Assembly: GCF_022682495.2 (NCBI RefSeq)
Contig: NC_071393.1
Span: 116,762,239 to 116,826,238, forward strand
Direction of reading: 5' to 3'
DNA from: Desmodus rotundus
Taxonomy: Eukaryota; Chordata; Mammalia; Chiroptera; Phyllostomidae
Length of the DNA: 64,000 nucleotides
Position numbers and translations under genes: made by a program
In this document: piece after piece, positions 1 through 12,105 of the stretch
How positions within the stretch are numbered: the first letter of the stretch is position 1
Layout of the letters: the number at the start of each line of letters is the position of its first letter
Notes under the pieces: model-generated
What the model saw: the letters and a program-made list of their open reading frames with translations, nothing else
Databases searched by the model: none
What the model was told of the DNA's origin: nothing

Positions 1-1330
1 TACTGGGGAACTGGATGGGACCCACTTCCCATCCTTCTCCAGAGAACTGACTTCTTGTTTTAAGATACTCACCGAAGCATCGGGCACTAAGTAGAAGTTC
101 AGGTGTATTTCCATTCTGCCCCTTCTTTATTTCCTGTGGATGACACTTTGACAGCGTGTGCCCACCCCCCCAGTCTGAGAATCACCTGGCGCCTTAGGAG
201 AGGGCCCTGGCAGCTATGCTCACAGGACCCGTCCCTGACCTCGGGGAGTGGCTGAGTGGCACGGGGGTGGACCCCAACTCAAACTGGACCCAGTAGAGCC
301 TCTCTTCCAGTTTGGAATTCAACTCTGTGGGGATCCTCAGGCTCCTCTAACACTGGAACTGAGGCAACGTTAGCTCAGGAGCCGGGAGATGTCCACCTTC
401 AGACACGGAGAAGGCCGGCGCAGGGGAGGAGGGGGATGAAACAGGGGCTCAGAGGATGAGGCACTGAGAAACCCCAGGACCCCGGAGAGAGACCCTGAGA
501 AGCCAGTCACCCTGTGCCCAGGGAGGCTCCTGCTCAGAGGAGGCCTTCACCTCTGTTGAAGGCCCCTCCTCCATTCACACAAGAAGGACAGCCTGTTGCC
601 TGGAACCTTTACCATACTCTGATGTTATCGAGTTTCTGCAGAAGGAGCTCGCCCAGCCGGGCTTGTGACAGAGCCACCGGGGGAAGTCCTCGGTTATGCT
701 TCATGCAGGAGGAACCACAGTCCCAAAGGGGGGATGTTGTTGAAGGGGAACTTCTTCTCTTTCTTGAAGGGGGACTCTTGGCCTGGTGTGCAATTTGATC
801 CAAGCTCCAGAAGGAGTGGGTGTCTGGAGAAGACATTTTTTTTTTTTGGCAAAGGTTTTTAGCCAGCGGTCTTCACTGGGGCATGAATGCGGGGAGAGAT
901 CCCAGGGGTCACTGAGTCAACTGTGCTAGGTACTGAGGAACAGAGATGAAGTAAGACCTCCCTGTCTTGCAGTGAGTAAGAGGACAGGCGGATAGAAATC
1001 CATGACAATGAGCTGTAAATGTCATGGCAAAGAAATCCACAAGCAGGGATGGTCCCTTAAGAACACCCAGACTGGGGGTCAGAGAACGTTTCCCAGCAAG
1101 AACAACAACTGAGCGGAGGCCCACAAAGTGAGCCGGCGCTGGCCGGCAGGAGAGGAAAGGGACAATCCAGAGGAAACAGCAAGAATAGAAGAGCAGAGCT
1201 AAGAAAGAGAGCAGTGGCTGCCGAGAAGCACAAGTGGCCCAAGCAGCTGGAGCGTGAAGTCTCTGGGTTCTGGTAAGCACACTTGCCAGGAAGGAGTGAC
1301 CACGTGAGGGCTGGGCCTTTGTCCTGCAGA
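1..1330. other. intergenic, nothing recognised
   Basis: No convincing exon, RNA gene or repeat family was recognised. Open frames here are short, overlap on both strands and lack conserved-looking domains. An A/T run lies at 838-847. Gene order in mammals would place JDP2 upstream, but no JDP2 bZIP coding sequence is visible in the window. Confidence 0.4.
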
Positions 1331-1379
1331 CCTGCGTTCTCCAAGCCTCTTGTGCACGCCATGTTAAATTTTTCTCAGC

Positions 1380-1525
1380 GTGCAAGAAATGTTTTTACGT
1401 GTATATTTATAACAGAAATATATAGCATATGTACCATTGTTTACAAAGCAGAATTGTGCAAGATACATATTTGTTCTTGTGCTAATATGTTAAATATAAC
1501 GTTTTAAAAATAAAAATAAATACAC
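1380..1525 (+). other. AT-rich block with tandem AATAAA signals
   Basis: A strongly AT-rich stretch ends in two poly(A)-signal hexamers, at 1509-1514 and 1515-1520. It has the look of a 3' UTR end. JDP2 is the expected upstream neighbour, so a distal JDP2 3' UTR is one possibility, but in human JDP2 lies tens of kilobases from BATF and no JDP2 exon is visible here. A chance AT-rich intergenic block is equally possible. Confidence 0.2.
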
Positions 1526-1790
1526 ACAGAAATGCTAAAATAGTCTGTACGTCCATACGGAGGCATGGCTGTGGGGAATTGCTCTGTAGACATGATTAGG
1601 GGCCCAGGAGACTTTGGGCACCATCTCCCTCGTCAAAACAGCCAGATGTGTAACTGTGGCTCGAGCTCAGCCTCTGTGCCGGGTGATTCAGATCAGGAAA
1701 CCTCAGTAGCAGGCCTAGGCCCTGTGTTGCCTCAGGTCAGACTTCTAGAAAACCCTGGGCCTGCTGGTTTTGGGGTATAGTCTCTCAATT

Positions 1791-1988
1791 AAATACATAC
1801 GGTATTTTTCAGACTATGAGACACACACCCCCAATTTGGGAGGAAAATGGGGGTGTGTCTTATAGTCCAAATGTAGCTTACCTGGCTCATGGGGTGGGGG
1901 TGGGGCCGGGTGGGAAGGGTTTTTTTTCCTATTTTTCTCCTCTAAAACCTAGGTGTGTCTTACAGTCCGAAAAATACGATATGTATTT
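1791..1988. mobile_element. ~198-bp inverted-repeat (MITE-like) DNA transposon
   Basis: Positions 1791-1826 and the reverse complement of 1953-1988 match at about 31 of 36 bases, sharing AAATACATA and GTATTTTTC cores followed by GAGACACAC / AAGACACAC. The interior is short, with an extra hairpin around 1824-1860, and codes for nothing. This is the structure of a non-autonomous DNA transposon. No clear target duplication is seen outside the repeats and the superfamily is not assigned. Confidence 0.65.
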
Positions 1989-2210
1989 TCTGAAGAAAAA
2001 TAGCATGCTAAATGTATTGTTTCTTAACCTGCTGTTTAATTTAATATATTGTGAATGTCTTTGTATGTCATTACATTTTTTATTACATGTTCTTTTGCAA
2101 CATTATTTTTAGTGGCTGCATAGTTCTCTATGGTTCCATTGTCTCTCTAGTCAGTCTCCTTTCATGGGCTCAATTGGACTTTTGCTCACCAGCTAAAGAA
2201 CTCATATTTC

Positions 2211-2422
2211 TGCCCTGGTTGGTGTGGCTCAGTGGATTGAGTGCTGGCCTGCAAACCGAAGGGCCGCTGGTTTGATTCCCAGTCAGGGCACATGCCTGGG
2301 TTGCAGGCCAGGTCCCCAGTGTTGGGGGGACATGTGAGAGGCAACCACACATTGATGTTTCTCTCCCTCTCTTTCTCCCTCCCTTGCTCGCTCTCTAAAA
2401 ATAAATAAACAAAATATTTAAA
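2211..2422 (+). mobile_element. VES-type bat SINE
   Basis: A tRNA-derived head (GGTGTGGCTCAGTGGATTGAG and a B-box-like GGTTTGATTCCC) is followed by the VES body (CAGTCAGGGCACATGCCTGG), a CT-rich tract and an AT-rich tail. The insertion is bounded by an exact 16-bp target duplication, aaagaactcatatttc, at 2195-2210 and 2423-2438. VES SINEs are characteristic of bats. Confidence 0.93.
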
Positions 2423-2439
2423 AAAGAACTCATATTTCC

Positions 2440-3350
2440 AACATTGTCTTTGATACCACAGAACATTTGTTAGTCCTCCAGAAATACAGCAGAATCTCTG
2501 GTGTGTGGATGTCCTCTCCTTCCATGCCAGCTTTGCCATGAGTCAATTCCTTACTTAAATGCACTTCTTTGCCTTTTTCACCCGTCACGTCGGCGGGAAC
2601 TGGGGGAGAGCGGCCCTCTCAGCTGGACGGCATGCTCAGCTCCAGCGGCCTTGCTTGTTCATATGGTTTCTTTCCGCGCGGTTGTGTGGCCTGTTACTGC
2701 TCGCTGCCTGTAATGCTCAGCTTTGTGTGTCTCCCTGACTGGGCCCTGGGGGCCCAGATATTCGGTCAAACGTTATCTGCGTGGTTTTACGAGGGTGTTT
2801 CTAGATGAGTTTAACATGTAAAGTATGGACTGAATTAAGGGGATTGCCCTTCTTGTCAAGAGTATTGTGAAGCTACTCCATGGTATTGCTGCCCCAGTGT
2901 TCACCTTGTAGGGCCAAGTGGCCTTAAAATGATGCCCGTCCCCTCTGATGAACACGTGCCCTGGACAACAGCAGAGCCTCGAGCAAATGTAAGCTCCTAC
3001 TATGACTCCCTGACAGCTCTTATGAGAAAGAACCGCCCCTACCTCTCAGGGCTTTCCCCTTGTGTGCCCCTAAATAAGGCCCCCATGAAGCTTACCAAAC
3101 CCCTGCTCTTTCTGGTTTAAATTGACCAATCTGGCATTAGCCCAAGAACCTCAAAGCACTTCACCAAGGGACTCTAGTAAAGTCATGTGCCCCAGATCCT
3201 GTCACTTTCCCTGCCTACACCCTGCCTTCACCTTCCCGTGAGGCCCCCCAGGCACGCCGTGTACTTCCTCCAGGACCCGTGGCTAGGAAGCGTCTCTCTT
3301 TCAATTTCTCTTGCAGTCAATCACTCACTCTGTCTCTCACATAAAATCAG
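2440..3350. other. intergenic, nothing recognised
   Basis: No gene or repeat family was recognised between the VES SINE and a truncated SINE tail. Open frames are short and without domain-like sequence. Confidence 0.4.
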
Positions 3351-3351
3351 G

Positions 3352-3478
3352 GTTCTCAAATCAACCAATGAATGCATAAATAAGCAGAACAACAAATCAC
3401 TGTTTCTGTCTCTCTCCCTTCCTCTGTCTTCTAAAATCAATGAGTAAACATTTAAAAATAAAATAAAATAAAGTAAGG
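3352..3478 (+). mobile_element. 5'-truncated tRNA-derived bat SINE
   Basis: Only the 3' half remains: the ACCAATGAATGCATAAATAAG motif, ACAACAAATC, a CT-rich tract and a tail of AAAATAAAATAAA type. The same 3' half follows an intact tRNA-like head in the copy at 15131-15360. The head is missing here. Confidence 0.65.
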
Positions 3479-3499
3479 GTTCCCTAGAGGAACAGAAGA

Positions 3500-3605
3500 T
3501 ATGTGTGTGTGTGTGTGTTCTGTATATATATACACATGTATACACACACATCTCTCTCTCTATGTATATAGACACAAAGATACACACATGTAGATATACA
3601 TGTAT
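3500..3605. repeat. TG/TA/CA/CT microsatellite cluster
   Basis: A compound of (GT)n, (TA)n, (CA)n and (CT)n tracts, followed by further TA/CA-rich sequence. It lies between short sequences (CCTAGAGGAACAGAA and GGAGAACCCTGACTAATACAG) that look like parts of an older interspersed repeat, not named here. Confidence 0.7.
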
Positions 3606-3904
3606 CCTATTAATTCTGTTCTGTGGAGAACCCTGACTAATACAGTGCCTTCTTCCTTAAAAAAAAAAAAAAAAGTAGATTGTGCTAATAAAAAGTGAAT
3701 GTGCTAATACAAGTCACAAGAAAGGTAGATCTTTTAACCTGGTAACGACTGAGACCAAAAAATGTTAATCCCTGAGCATGTTGAGAGCAGCGAGTGTTCA
3801 CCCATTGGATGTAAATCAGTTCACTGGATAGTAAATTGTATGGGGGGTGGGGGGGAATAATTAAATAACAGAACTGAGCTGTTAGAAATAATATCATTAC
3901 AGCG

Positions 3905-4355
3905 GTACCTAACAACACAAAGTTCCATCAACAAATAAACATAGGTAAATAGTAGTATATTCATTCACTGGAATATCAACAGCAATGAGAAGAGCTACAC
4001 TGGAACGCCATTCAATAGACAAATACATAGAGGAAATGGACAAATGATAGAGAAAAATCAATGAGATGAAAAGACAGTTCTTTTGAAAGCTCAATCAGTC
4101 AGCAAACCGGGAACCCTGTCCAGAGAGAAAGTGGGTTAGTGATTGCCTAGGTCTTTAGGAGATGGGCATGCGAGAGGTGTAGGGGAGATGGCTGAGAGGT
4201 CCAGGGTGTGTTTATTGAGTAATGGAAACATTCTAAGATGGACTGTGCTGGTAGATGCTCAACTCTGTCAATGCGCCATTCGCCATCGCACTGTGCTTTT
4301 TAAATTGGTGGATTGTATGCCATGTAAATTCTTCCTCAGTAGAGCTGTTAAAACT
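3905..4355 (+). mobile_element. old L1 3' end
   Basis: The sequence follows the plus-strand order of a mammalian L1 3' end: TCCATCAACAAATAAACA, CATTCACTGGAATATCA, the GGTTAGTGATTGCCTAG block, then CAACTCTGTCAATGCG and a degenerate CTCAGTAGAGCTGTTAAA end. It is diverged and carries no open frame of note. Confidence 0.7.
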
Positions 4356-7300
4356 GAAGGGGAAATGAAAACATTCCCAAATAGACAACAGCTGAGAGAA
4401 TTTATTAGTGGAAGATCAAACATACGAAAAATAGTAAAAGGAGTCCTTCAGGCTGCAATGAAAGGGTGCGAGTAACTTGAATCCACATGAAGAATCAACA
4501 CTGGAAACAGTAACTACCTAGGTTAAGAACAATATAAATGTATATTTTGTTCATAACACATGTTCCCCCTCCAACCTTACCTAAAAGGTAACTGCATAAA
4601 GCAATAATCATAAATTTGTGTTGATGACCATATAATGGATAAAGAACTAATTTACATGATAGTATTAAACCAAAGGGAAGAGGAATGGAGTTATATAGGG
4701 GAAAGTTTCAATATATTATTGAAGTCAAGTTTTTATTAACCCAAACTAGATTGTTATAAGATGTTAAGTGTAATCCCCAGAGAAACCACTGAGAAGATAA
4801 CTAAAAAAATATGGTAAAAGAAATGATAAGTGAGTTAAAATGGTGCATTAGAAAATATCTAGTTAACAGAAAAGCCAGCAGCAAGAGAGGGATCAGGGCA
4901 CAGAAAGGACATAAGATATGTAGAAAACAAGTAGCAAAATGGGAGGCAAATCATACTTTATCAGCAATTACATTAAATGTAAATACATTAAACACTCCAA
5001 TGAAAAGGGAGTGATTTGCAGAATGGATTAAAAAAATATGACCCAACCACATGCTGTCTGTAAGAAACACACTGTAGTTCAAAGACACAGATAAACCGAA
5101 TGTAAAAGGATGGGAAAACATATCACGTGAACAATAGCCATAAGAAAATTGGAGTGGCTAATGCTAGTATCAGACAAAATAGACTTTAAGACAAATGTTG
5201 CTACTGTTGCAAAGAAAGACATTTTACAATAATAAAGGGCCAATCCATCAAGAAGACATAATTATAAACCTATATGCACCTAACAAGAGAGTCCCTAAAA
5301 TACATAAAGCAAAAATGGACAGACTTGCAGGGAGAAAGAGACAAGTAAGCAATAATAGTTGAATGCTTCAATACTCCACTTTCATTAATAGATGGAAAAA
5401 CTAGATATAAGAGTAACAAGGAGAGAGAAAACAATCCTCTAAGCCAACTAATCCAAATGTTAACAGAATGTTCCACCCAACAATGGAACACACATTCTTC
5501 TCAAGTGCACCATGGAATAGTCTCCAGAATAGACTATTTGTTAGGCCATAACATAAGTCTCAAGAAGGTTATAAAGACGGAAATCATACAAAGTATGTTC
5601 TCTAACCACAATGGAATGAAATTAGAAATCAGTGACAGGAAAAAATTCATAAATTTCTGGGTGCTGAATAACATACTCCTAAAAAACCAATGAATCGAAA
5701 AAAATCACAAGGGAAATTAGAAAATAGTTTGAGATGAATTAAAACAAAAACATAACAACCCAAAACTTATGGGATGCAGGTAAAGCAGTGTTTACAGGAA
5801 AATATTTAGCTGTACACGCTTATGTTAGAAAAGAAAGATCTCAAATAAATAACCTAACCCTTCACCATAAGAAAGAAGAAAAAATATAAAGGCAAACTAA
5901 CCCAAAGGAAGCAGAAGAAAAGAAATAATAAAAATTATAGCAGAAATAAATAAAATGAAGAAAAACAATAGAAAAATTCAATGAAATCCAAAGTTGGTTC
6001 TTTGAAAAGATCAACATGGTTAGTTGAAAAACCTTTAGCTAATCTGACAAAAGAGAGAGAGAAATAGAGGAAGAGAGAGACAGAGAAAGAAGACTCAAAT
6101 CACTAAAATCAGGAATGAAAAAGGGGAATTTTACTATTGATCTTACAAAAATAAAAAGAATTATATCAGAATACTATGAAGAGTTGTATGCAAATAAATT
6201 GGATAATATAGATAAAATAGAAAATTCCTAAATAGACACAAACTACTGAAACTTAATCAAGAATAAATAGAAAATCTGAATAAAGCAAAAACAAATAAAC
6301 AGACTGAATCAGTAGTGAAGAACTTGCCACAAAGACAAGCCAAGGACCAAATGTCTTCACTGGTGAATTTTACCAAGTATTTAAAGGAGAATTAACAATT
6401 CTTCTTAAATGCTTCCAAACATTAGAAGAGGAGAAAATACTTCTCAACTCATTCTATGAGGCCAATATGACTCTGATACCTAAGCTAGAAAAATAAATCA
6501 CAGTAAAACTATAGACCAATGTCCCTTATGAATATAGATGCAAAAATCTTCAACAAAGTATTAGCAAATTAAATCCAACAACTTATTTAAAAGGATTATA
6601 TAATATGACAAAATGGAATCTATCCCAGGAATGCAAGATTTGTTCAACCTGTAAAAATTAATGAATGTAATATAATACGTCATTTTAAGAAAATAAAAAA
6701 CAAAGCATAGATGATCATCTCAATAGATGCAGGAAAAGCACTTGACAAGATCCAACAGCTTTTCATGATAAACTCAGCAAACTAGAAGTGAAGCCAACTT
6801 TCCCAAATTAGCAAAAAAAAACACCAAAACCCTATGGAAAATTCATAGCTGAAGTTATGCTTAATAGTGAAAGTTAACTGAAACTTTCCTGCTAATATCA
6901 GAAACAAGAAAAGGATTCCCACTCTCACCACTTTTATTCAAACGTGTACCTGAATTGCTAGCCAGGGAAATGAGGCAAGAAAAAGAAATAAAAAATATCC
7001 AGATTGAAAGAAAAAGTAAAACTACATCTATAGACGACATGATCTTGTGTATAGAAAATCCTAAGAAAGCCACACTCCTATGAAACTGATAGAGCTAATA
7101 ACCAAGTTCAGCAAGGTTTCAGGGTACAAGATCAATATACACAAATCAGTTATATTCCCATCATGCTGGCAATGAATGACCTAAAAATGGAATACAGAAA
7201 ACAACTCTATTTACAGCAGTATCAAAAAGAATAAAATACTAAATCTAACACAAAAGTACAAATCTTATACATCAGGAACTATAAAACATCATTAAAAGAA

Positions 7301-9250
7301 ATTAAAGAATACCCAGATAAATGGGAAGACATCCTATGTTCGTGGACTGGAAGATTTGACATTGTTAAGAGGTCAAGACTTCCCAAATTGATCTACAGAC
7401 TTGATACAATTCATATCATGTTCCAGCTGCCTTCTTTTCTTTCCTTTTTTGCAGAAATTAACAAAATGATCCTAAAATTCATATAGTGCAAAGGTTCCAA
7501 AATAGCCTAAACAATTTTGAGAAAAGAATAAAGTTGGAGGACTCACATTCTCTAATTTCAAAAGTTACTACAAGACAGGGTGGTCCTGGCATAAAGATAG
7601 GCATATAAGTCAATAGAAGAGATTTGAGAGTCCAGAAATAAATCCCAACATTTATAGTTAATTGATTTTTGACAAAGATGCCGAGACCACTCAATGGGAA
7701 AAGAAATGTCTTTTCAACAAATGAGGCTGGGTCAACTGTATATCCACATGCAGAATAATGTGTTTAGACTCCTACCACACACCATGCAAAAACTTACTCA
7801 AAATGGACCAGACACCTAACTATCGGATCTAAAACTATAAAACTCTTGGGTTAAGCACTAGTTTCCTAAATATGGCACCAAAGGCAACCAAAGAAAAATA
7901 TATTCAACTCACACATCACTAAAATGAAAAATTCTTGTGCTTAAAAGGACACTATCAAGAAAGTAAAAGACATTATTTCAACAAAAAACGTAAGTCACCA
8001 ATGTCAGGTTCAGCTTTAATTTTAGCAAGAGCACAGCGAGAGATATATTTGGAAGAAGATTTCAATTCATCTTCCTAAAGATTTGTAATTAAAACCACTC
8101 ATTCCAAATTATTTCAAAATCTTGTCTCGGCTATTATAAAATGATTATGCCTTGTTCAACAACCCCCAAAGCCTCAATAAAAATTCAGTGTGGAATATAA
8201 AATGTCAATCAGGTAAAATCTTCTACACTGAAAACTTGAAACAGAATGTAGCATAAGTTTCACAAAAGAAGTGAAAGACAGCCAACAGAAAATATTTGTA
8301 AATAATATAAAGATCTAGCATCCAGAATATATATAAATAACTCATGCAACTCAACAGTAAAAATATCAATTTTTAAAATAAAAAGATTAGATATATAAGT
8401 GTCTAAAAAAGATATATAAATGGCCAATACACATATGAAAAGGTGCTTAACATCATAAGTCACAGGCAAATGCAAATCAGAACCACGATATGACAGCACT
8501 TCACGATCACTAGGAAGACTATAATCAAAAAGATGAATAACAACTATTGGTGCAGATGTGGAGAAATTGAAAGCTTTATAGATGGCTGGGGAATATAAAA
8601 TGGAGAAGTGTCTGTGGAAAACCATCTGGTAGTTTCTCAAAAGTCAAACATAAAGCAATGATAGAGGACCCAGCAACATAAGTCCCAGGTATATGCCCAA
8701 GAGGATTAAAATATATGTCCACGCAGAACATATTAAAATATATGCCACCGTCCACAGCCGTTCACGGCAGCATTATTCATAACAGGCAAAATGCAGAAAC
8801 AGCTCAGATGTCTGCGGACAGCAGAGCGGACAAACAGAATGTGGTGTTTCTGTACAATGGAGTGTTACTGGGCCATAGAAAGGAGTGCAGTACTGACATG
8901 CTACAACATGCTACAACATGGATGAACCTTGGAAACATTACGGTACGTGAGGAAAGCTAGTCACATCAGGTCATATATCGCATACTTCCATTTATAGGAA
9001 ATGTCCGTAGAGGGCGAGTCCACAGAGACAGAGTATGTTAGTAATTGCTGGGGGTTGGGAGCTGGGCGGTGGGGGGGAGGCGTGGAGAGCAACTGCCAGC
9101 CACACAGAGTTTCTCTGGGGGGGTGATAAAAATGCTCTGAAGTTAAGACAGTGGTTAGAGTTGCAAAACTCTGTGAATGTACTGAGACCCACTGAATTTT
9201 GTACTTTAAAAGGGTACGTTTAGTGGTGTGTAAATGACATCTCAATTTTA
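4356..9250 (+). mobile_element. long, decayed L1 retrotransposon, mostly ORF2 and 3' end
   Basis: This is the largest element in the window. Order of parts: a pre-ORF2 segment (about 4356-4920), an ORF2-start-like translation with SAITLNVNTLNTPMKR (about 4960-5010), endonuclease-like remnants, then reverse-transcriptase-like translations ([16 protein letters not shown] around 6410-6455; PMSLMNIDAKIFNKVLAN around 6515-6570; SIDAGKALDKIQQ around 6720-6760). The 3' end is at about 8700-9245 (CTACAACATGGATGAACC, GTACTTTAAAAGGGTACG). The frames are broken by many stops and shifts, so it cannot be active. An ancient L1 subfamily is likely; the subfamily is not assigned. Confidence 0.9.
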
Positions 9251-9895
9251 AAATATGCCAAGAAGTATGAGCAAGTAGAGTATATCCCAGAAATGCAAAG
9301 TTGGTTTAACATTCAAAAATTAATCAATGTAATTCATCATAGCGTAGAACAAAGGGGGGACCATAAAGTTATATTGATAGGTTCAGAAAAGGCATTTGAC
9401 AAAATTCAACATACTTTCAACATGAAGACTCTCAACAAACAGAAATAGAAGGGAATTTCCTCAACCTGGTAAAAAAGAATCTATTAAAACCCCCTTTAAT
9501 ACAGTTAGTGATAAAGGACTGAATGCTTATCTCTTAAGATTAGAAACCAGGCAAAAAATGTCTACTTTCAATACTTGTAAAAAAAAGACAAATGCATTAA
9601 AGCAAGAAAAAAAAAAAGGCAAATGTGTTGGAAAGGAAAAAGAAAAACGGTCTTTATTCACAGACAACACAATCATCTAAGAAAATCCTAAGGAATCTAC
9701 ATAAAAGCTACTAGAACTAATAAATGATCTTAGCAAGCTTGCAGGTATTCCACTTTAGGTACTCCCCTAAAAGAAGTGAAAGCACATTCCCCCGCCAAAG
9801 ACTTGTACATGAATATGCATGTCCACTTTACTCATAATAGTCAAAACCTGAAGACACCTCAAATGTCTACCACCAGGTAAAATACCTTGACAAAA
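9251..9895 (+). mobile_element. second rearranged L1 fragment
   Basis: A new L1 copy begins within the reverse-transcriptase region (AGAAATGCAAAGTTGGTTTAAC, GCATTTGACAAAATTCAACA), jumps over several deletions to CACAATCATCTAAGAAAATCC, and ends with 3'-end-like CTCATAATAGTCAAAACCTG. It repeats ORF2 regions already present in the preceding element, so it is a separate insertion or a rearranged copy. Confidence 0.7.
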
Positions 9896-10325
9896 AAAAA
9901 ACCTTGGCGGAGGCATCTTTGTTCCGACCAGGAAGCCACTGAACCCTTGCCCTGTGGAGGCAGAAGAGGGTGGAGAAGAAGACAGTGGGACGAAAAGTTA
10001 GCGACATGGACCTGGCCTGGAGACACCAGCTGACGAAGGAAGAGCGCTTGGGTGGGAGGGGGAGACTAGAGTTGCTCAGCAAGATAGGCGTGAAAGTCAC
10101 AGACAGGGCTGTGAGATTTGGGAAGCAGGGACAGAGAAAGACCTTGGAGAGAGAGGGGATAGACCGGCACAAGAGTCTATCAGAGGAGGATGACTTGTGG
10201 GGAGTTAGGGTTGTACAAAGAGGATTTTCAGAAAGTTGGTGTGTGATGCGACTCCCTCTTCTCAATGTTTCTTTCAGATGATACATTGTACTGGGAGAGG
10301 CCCAGTTTACTGTGGGCTACACTAA
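9896..10325. other. intergenic, nothing recognised
   Basis: Unique-looking sequence with overlapping open frames on both strands (103 codons plus, 139 codons minus). Neither translation resembles a known domain, and no splice or promoter context supports a gene. Confidence 0.4.
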
Positions 10326-10500
10326 ATAGGCACCACGTGCTTACTATGCACGAGTGCTAAGCCATTTAAATACTTTCATTACTACAAGGTGGTACTGTTA
10401 TACCCATTATGTAGATGAGGAGGCTGAGGCACAGTTTTAAGTGCTCTGTGCGAGATCTCATGGTTGCTCAGGGGCAGAGCCAGGGTACCCCACTGCATAT
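10326..10500 (-). mobile_element. MIR SINE
   Basis: The reverse-oriented MIR core is readable: TGCTTACTATGCACGAGTGCTA, TACCCATTATGTAGATGAGGAGGCTGAGGC, then a degenerate copy of the segment before the tRNA-like head. It is ancient and diverged. Confidence 0.65.
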
Positions 10501-11100
10501 TCAAACTCAAAGCTAAGAAGCAATTTCTCTTTTTCACCCTCTTTCCTGATTAAGGTTCTCTCCTCTTCTGAGGATTGGGTGGGTCAGAGAGGGGTGCTGA
10601 AAAGTGATTTTGGTCCAGGTCTCACATTCCCAAAGCCCCTTACCTCCAAATGAGGTCGTATATCCAGCCAAAGATACTCAGCCCAGACTGAGAGAAGAGG
10701 AGATTCACCAAGTTCAGCGTTACTTCCCACTGCCTGACAGTATCACCTCCAGCGAGCCATGAGTTAATAATCATATAAATCCCATAAGTACCTGATTCTA
10801 GCACAAGTACACTGGTTTGAAAAAGTCCCACAGTGTTTGCATCTTCACTTTTTAATCTGGTGGGAAACTAAAGCATGGAATGGCCTCTCCCGACCTTCGA
10901 GAGGCCTCACTCCCTTCGCCTGTCTGAAAGGGTCGGGTGAGACGGGGAGGCTGCCAGCGGCGACTCTGGTGCCCACCCTTGGAGCTGCCGGAGGCCCTAG
11001 TGTCACCTGGCTCCAGCCACAGGCCGGAGTCAGTCAGAATTCAGGGCACTCAGAGGCTTCATGGGGCAGGCCACCTCTGACCAGAGGCGTCCTGAGCTTT
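10501..11100. other. intergenic, nothing recognised
   Basis: No gene or repeat was identified. The 10837-11133 region is GC-richer and openly translatable for 98 codons, but the translation has no recognisable motif. Confidence 0.35.
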
Positions 11101-11103
11101 GAG

Positions 11104-11720
11104 GGGGTTTGTAAGAAAACCACCAGGTTCTGACTGGCTGGGGGAACAGCTGTTTTGGGGTCTTTAACTCAAAAACAACTGTTTTTGGTTCTCGCCTGGG
11201 ATAATTTTGGTTTTGGGTTCTCACCTGGGGTCATTTGGCCCCTCCCCTAGAGGACAGCTGGTAAGGTCCAGAAACCTGTTTTTATTTCCACAACCTGGGG
11301 GTTTTATTCACATCTAGTGCGTAGAGAGCAAAGACGCCCCTAAACACTCTGCAGTGTGGAGGGGCGCTCTTCACAGCAAAGAGGCGCCCACTCCAAACGT
11401 CAAGAAGGCTGTCGTTGAGAAACTCTGCTTTGTCCTTTGGGCCTGGCCACATGCACACCCTCCTAAGAAGCTTCCCGCCAGTCCTGATCTGGACTTAAAG
11501 CAGAGAAGGTTGGACTACGGGCTGTGCCCACTGGGGGGATTTCCCCGTCATCACCTGGCCACCCCCTCCGGCCTCTTTGCTGGAGAGCTCTGCCCTCAGG
11601 TAAATGTTTTCCCAACTTGTTTGGGAAACTTCTATAAAAACCCCTTTTTTGCCATCTTGTAAGTGGTGAAGATGTACTATGCTATTCTTTTTCCACCAAA
11701 AAAAAAAAAAAAAAAAAGCT
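11104..11720 (+). other. unclassified LTR-like segment
   Basis: The segment has short internal duplications near its start (CAGCTGTTTTGGGGTC / CAACTGTTTTTGGTTC around 11150-11195; GGTTCTCGCCTGGG / GGGTTCTCACCTGGG around 11190-11230). It has a TATA-like TTCTATAAAAACCCC at about 11630-11645 and ends in a run of about 20 A at 11698-11717. U3-like direct repeats and a TATA box suggest a retroviral LTR remnant, but no TG/CA ends or target duplications were found. Confidence 0.3.
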
Positions 11721-11893
11721 AGGGTGGTTAGGGGATTTTTATTATTTTAGTTCAAATAACTAAAAAGTGGCAATCAACCATTAAGATTTCAAAGGCGGCG
11801 CACCCACCAACTGGCCCTCAAAAAGGCGCGCAGATGGAGCTCAGAAAAGAGAGCGGGTGGGGGTGGTTAGTATCAGTGACTGAATCGTCTAGT
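11721..11893. other. short intergenic spacer
   Basis: AT-rich then GC-richer sequence between the A-run and the hAT element. No feature was recognised. Confidence 0.3.
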
Positions 11894-12105
11894 CAGGAGT
11901 GTCAAACTCATTTTCACCGGGGGCCACGTCAACCTCGCAGTTGCCTTCAAAGGGCCAAATGTAATTTTAGGACTGTATACATGTAACTGCTCCTTAACAG
12001 TTGAGCAAGAGCTCGGCGCTGCCGCCGGGTAGAAACAAGGTGCCGGGCCGGATAAAAGAAGGTGGAGGGCGGGATTCGGCTTGTGGGCCTTGTGTTTGCC
12101 ACCTG
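11894..12105 (+). mobile_element. non-autonomous hAT transposon, ~212 bp
   Basis: It starts CAGGAGTGTCAAACTC and ends with sequence whose reverse complement is CAGGTGGCAAACAC, a short terminal inverted repeat. The interior (GGGGGCCACGTCAACC, CTCGGCGCTGCCGCCGGGTAG) resembles a short hAT-derived family I associate with bat genomes. TCTAG lies just outside both ends, the preferred core of many hAT targets. It has no coding capacity. Confidence 0.75.

Noticed and set aside
1..1530. JDP2 terminal exon
   Set aside because: Expected upstream neighbour, but no JDP2 coding sequence is visible and the distance in other mammals is larger; only an AT-rich block with AATAAA was kept as a weak feature.
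3498..3605. CRISPR-like or satellite array
   Set aside because: The repeats are plain dinucleotide tracts without regular spacers.
11354..11662. 102-codon plus-strand frame as a possible gene
   Set aside because: Translation without known motif; the segment looks LTR-like.
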